From contig NC_079219.1 in assembly GCF_029633865.1 (NCBI RefSeq), forward strand, positions 49,460,314-49,524,313: a DNA stretch of 64,000 nucleotides, in the 5' to 3' direction. Every line of letters begins with the position of its first letter. The first letter of the stretch is position 1. The stretch is from Lampris incognitus. Taxonomy: Eukaryota; Chordata; Actinopteri; Lampriformes; Lampridae. A program made the translations under genes and the position numbers. Of the stretch, positions 62,545 through 64,000 are shown piece after piece. Below the pieces are notes generated by a model that saw only the letters and a list, made by a program, of their open reading frames with translations, ran no database searches and had not been told where the DNA came from.

Positions 62545-62764
62545 CGCGAATTTACGAATCCTACTATGGCCACGCCAAGACCCGCCCTACTCTGTCTGTG
62601 ATCAGCTAACCCTATCCCTAACTCCACCCTAACCTTAACCAACCTAACCAACGGAGGCAACAAGTACTAACTAATCAGAGGCATCGGGTCTTGGCGTGGC
62701 CATAGTAGGATTCGGGGGGGGAGGGGGGTCTTGGCGTGGCCATAGTAGGATTCGTAAATTCGCG
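62545..62764. repeat. Fold-back element with 39-bp perfect inverted arms
   Basis: Positions 62545-62583 and 62726-62764 are exact reverse complements (arm core: GAATCCTACTATGGCCACGC). The interior carries an additional partial copy of the right arm at 62686-62714, in direct orientation, so three arm copies exist. It looks like a non-autonomous inverted-repeat transposon with a duplicated terminus. Confidence 0.75.
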
Positions 62765-62991
62765 CTCCGGACAGGGCCATGGTCCCTGGGCCCACAGGAC
62801 GCAAACAATCCAGCGCCAGCTCTCCCAGCCACCAAACAAAGACAACTTAGACGCAAATGTGGACAAAGACACTGCATGGAAGGTACTGGGTGAGGCCACC
62901 GTAAACGTAAATTCGCGCCATCTCCCCGCACTGGTACTGGGTGAGGCCGCTGCAAAGGTGAGTTCGCACCGCCATCTTTCATTCCTGCCTT

Positions 62992-63386
62992 GCGGCATGG
63001 TGGCGCAGTGGTTAGCGCTGTCGCCTCATAGCAAGAAGGTCCTGGGTTTGAACCCCGGGGTTGTCCAAACTTGGGGTCGTCCTCTGTGTGGAGTTTGCAT
63101 GTTCTCTCCATGTCTGCGGTTTGTTTTCTCCGGGTGCTCCGGTTACTCCGACCATAAAAAAAAATAATAAAAAAAATAAAAATAAAAATAAAAAATAGAC
63201 ATGCATGTTAGGGTTAATACTCCTGTCTGTGCCCTTGACCGAGGCATGGCAATACAAACTGGAGTTGGTCCCCGGGTGCTGCACAGTGGCTGCCCACCGC
63301 TCCTAGCTACACAGCTAGGATGGGTAACATAAAGAGAATTCCCCTTCGGGGATCAATAGAGTGTATCAAAATCAAAATCAAATTTT
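62992..63386 (+). mobile_element. SINE family C, + strand
   Basis: tRNA-like head GGCGCAGTGGTTAGCGCTGT with a B-box-like GGGTTTGAACCCC (63050). The family C body follows after an A-rich expansion (63157-63196): TGCATGTTAGGGTTAATACT, CCACCGCTCCTAGCTACACA. The tail is CTTCGGGGATCAATAGAGTG with ATCAAA repeats. Confidence 0.8.
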
Positions 63387-64000
63387 TTTTCACACACTGG
63401 AAGAGGAAAAGAAACCTCATCGAATCACTGGTTTTTATACAGTCAGATTTGTACCGTGCCGTTAAGGCAAGCGGCAGTCAGCGGCAGCCATCTCAGGGGA
63501 GTAGGTGCACAGGACAAGGAAGGGGAACCAGAAGAGCTCGGGGCAGATCGGCTCTAGAGGCACAAGGCGCACAGATGGGGCAGCTCGAGTGGAGGCAGAT
63601 GAAGCAGACTGTATAATTTTCTCTACTTCAGTTGTCAATAAAATCTATTTTCCGATCAATTACCTTTACAAATACTTGAAATGTAGTGTGAACTACCACA
63701 TATACAATGAATTTTCTGCATAGGTTTGAAAAAATAGATACATTTACACATCACTTGTGTGAATTACAGGGCCAGTGAGTGAATTAATATTCCAATATAT
63801 ATAGAATAGGCCAAATCGAGTGTTTGCTTATACTTTTTATCAACATTGTCACAGGAGAAATACTGGCCAAATGGACAAGGATCATGTCAAATTTACTGGT
63901 GTACAGAGTACTGCAGACAGCCAACATATATAGAAAGTATAAAAACATGGAAGAGCTGGAACAATTATTATACAATTTTGCTACCCAAAAAAACCTCAAA
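63387..64000. other. Intergenic to window end, nothing recognised
   Basis: Unique-looking AT-rich sequence without a credible gene, RNA or repeat. Confidence 0.5.

Noticed and set aside
62736..63167. 143-codon + frame spanning the fold-back element and SINE
   Set aside because: It crosses two repeat families and contains the SINE head. There is no domain or codon bias.

Overview
The window is vertebrate nuclear DNA from a teleost fish. The evidence is one spliced orphan nuclear receptor gene of a fish-type COUP-TF paralogue, dense CA/TG, TC and CTAT microsatellites, and fish-style retroposons (tRNA-headed SINEs, a 5S rRNA-headed SINE, Rex1/L2-like and RTE/Rex3-like LINEs, Ty3/gypsy elements). 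There is no bacterial-type operon, CRISPR array or phage.

Layout. Positions 1-11 kb are upstream intergenic DNA: a decayed gypsy fragment, two SINEs, then mostly low-repeat sequence with several hairpins. At 11.2-12.34 kb lies a CpG-rich 5' region. The host gene, which I call nr2f5, has four coding exons on the + strand: 12343-12709, 24067-24347, 25552-25798 and 38607-38926. Together they are 1215 nt and encode 404 residues. Intron 1 (11.4 kb) is rich in microsatellites. Intron 2 is 1.2 kb. Intron 3 (12.8 kb) is loaded with SINEs and a 2.1 kb minus-strand LINE. The 3'UTR follows, with AATAAA at 39921.

From 40 to 55 kb the 3' flank is a repeat landscape: more SINEs, an inverted CA/TG microsatellite pair, a 19-bp minisatellite of about 45 units (43998-44861), non-LTR and gypsy reverse transcriptase relics (46.3-48.7 kb), an RTE-type LINE (50.86-52.24 kb) and a MITE-like inverted repeat (54.0-54.25 kb).

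At 55770-60243 sits a young, almost intact Mag-like Ty3/gypsy element. Its LTRs are identical apart from 3 bp at one edge, it has a 5-bp target duplication, its primer binding site matches serine tRNA, and it carries a single Gag-Pol frame of 1251 residues. The frame ends at an in-frame TAA with the same frame open for 93 more codons. The last 4 kb hold a second minisatellite (61278-62388), a fold-back repeat (62545-62764) and a SINE.

Only nr2f5 is a confident host gene. The most notable structures are the young gypsy element whose Gag start codon lies inside its tRNA primer binding site, the 5S rRNA-headed SINE that shares its tail with tRNA-headed SINEs, and several compact palindromic sequences. 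I found no convincing wholly new biological system. All family assignments are from memory and reading, not from searches.
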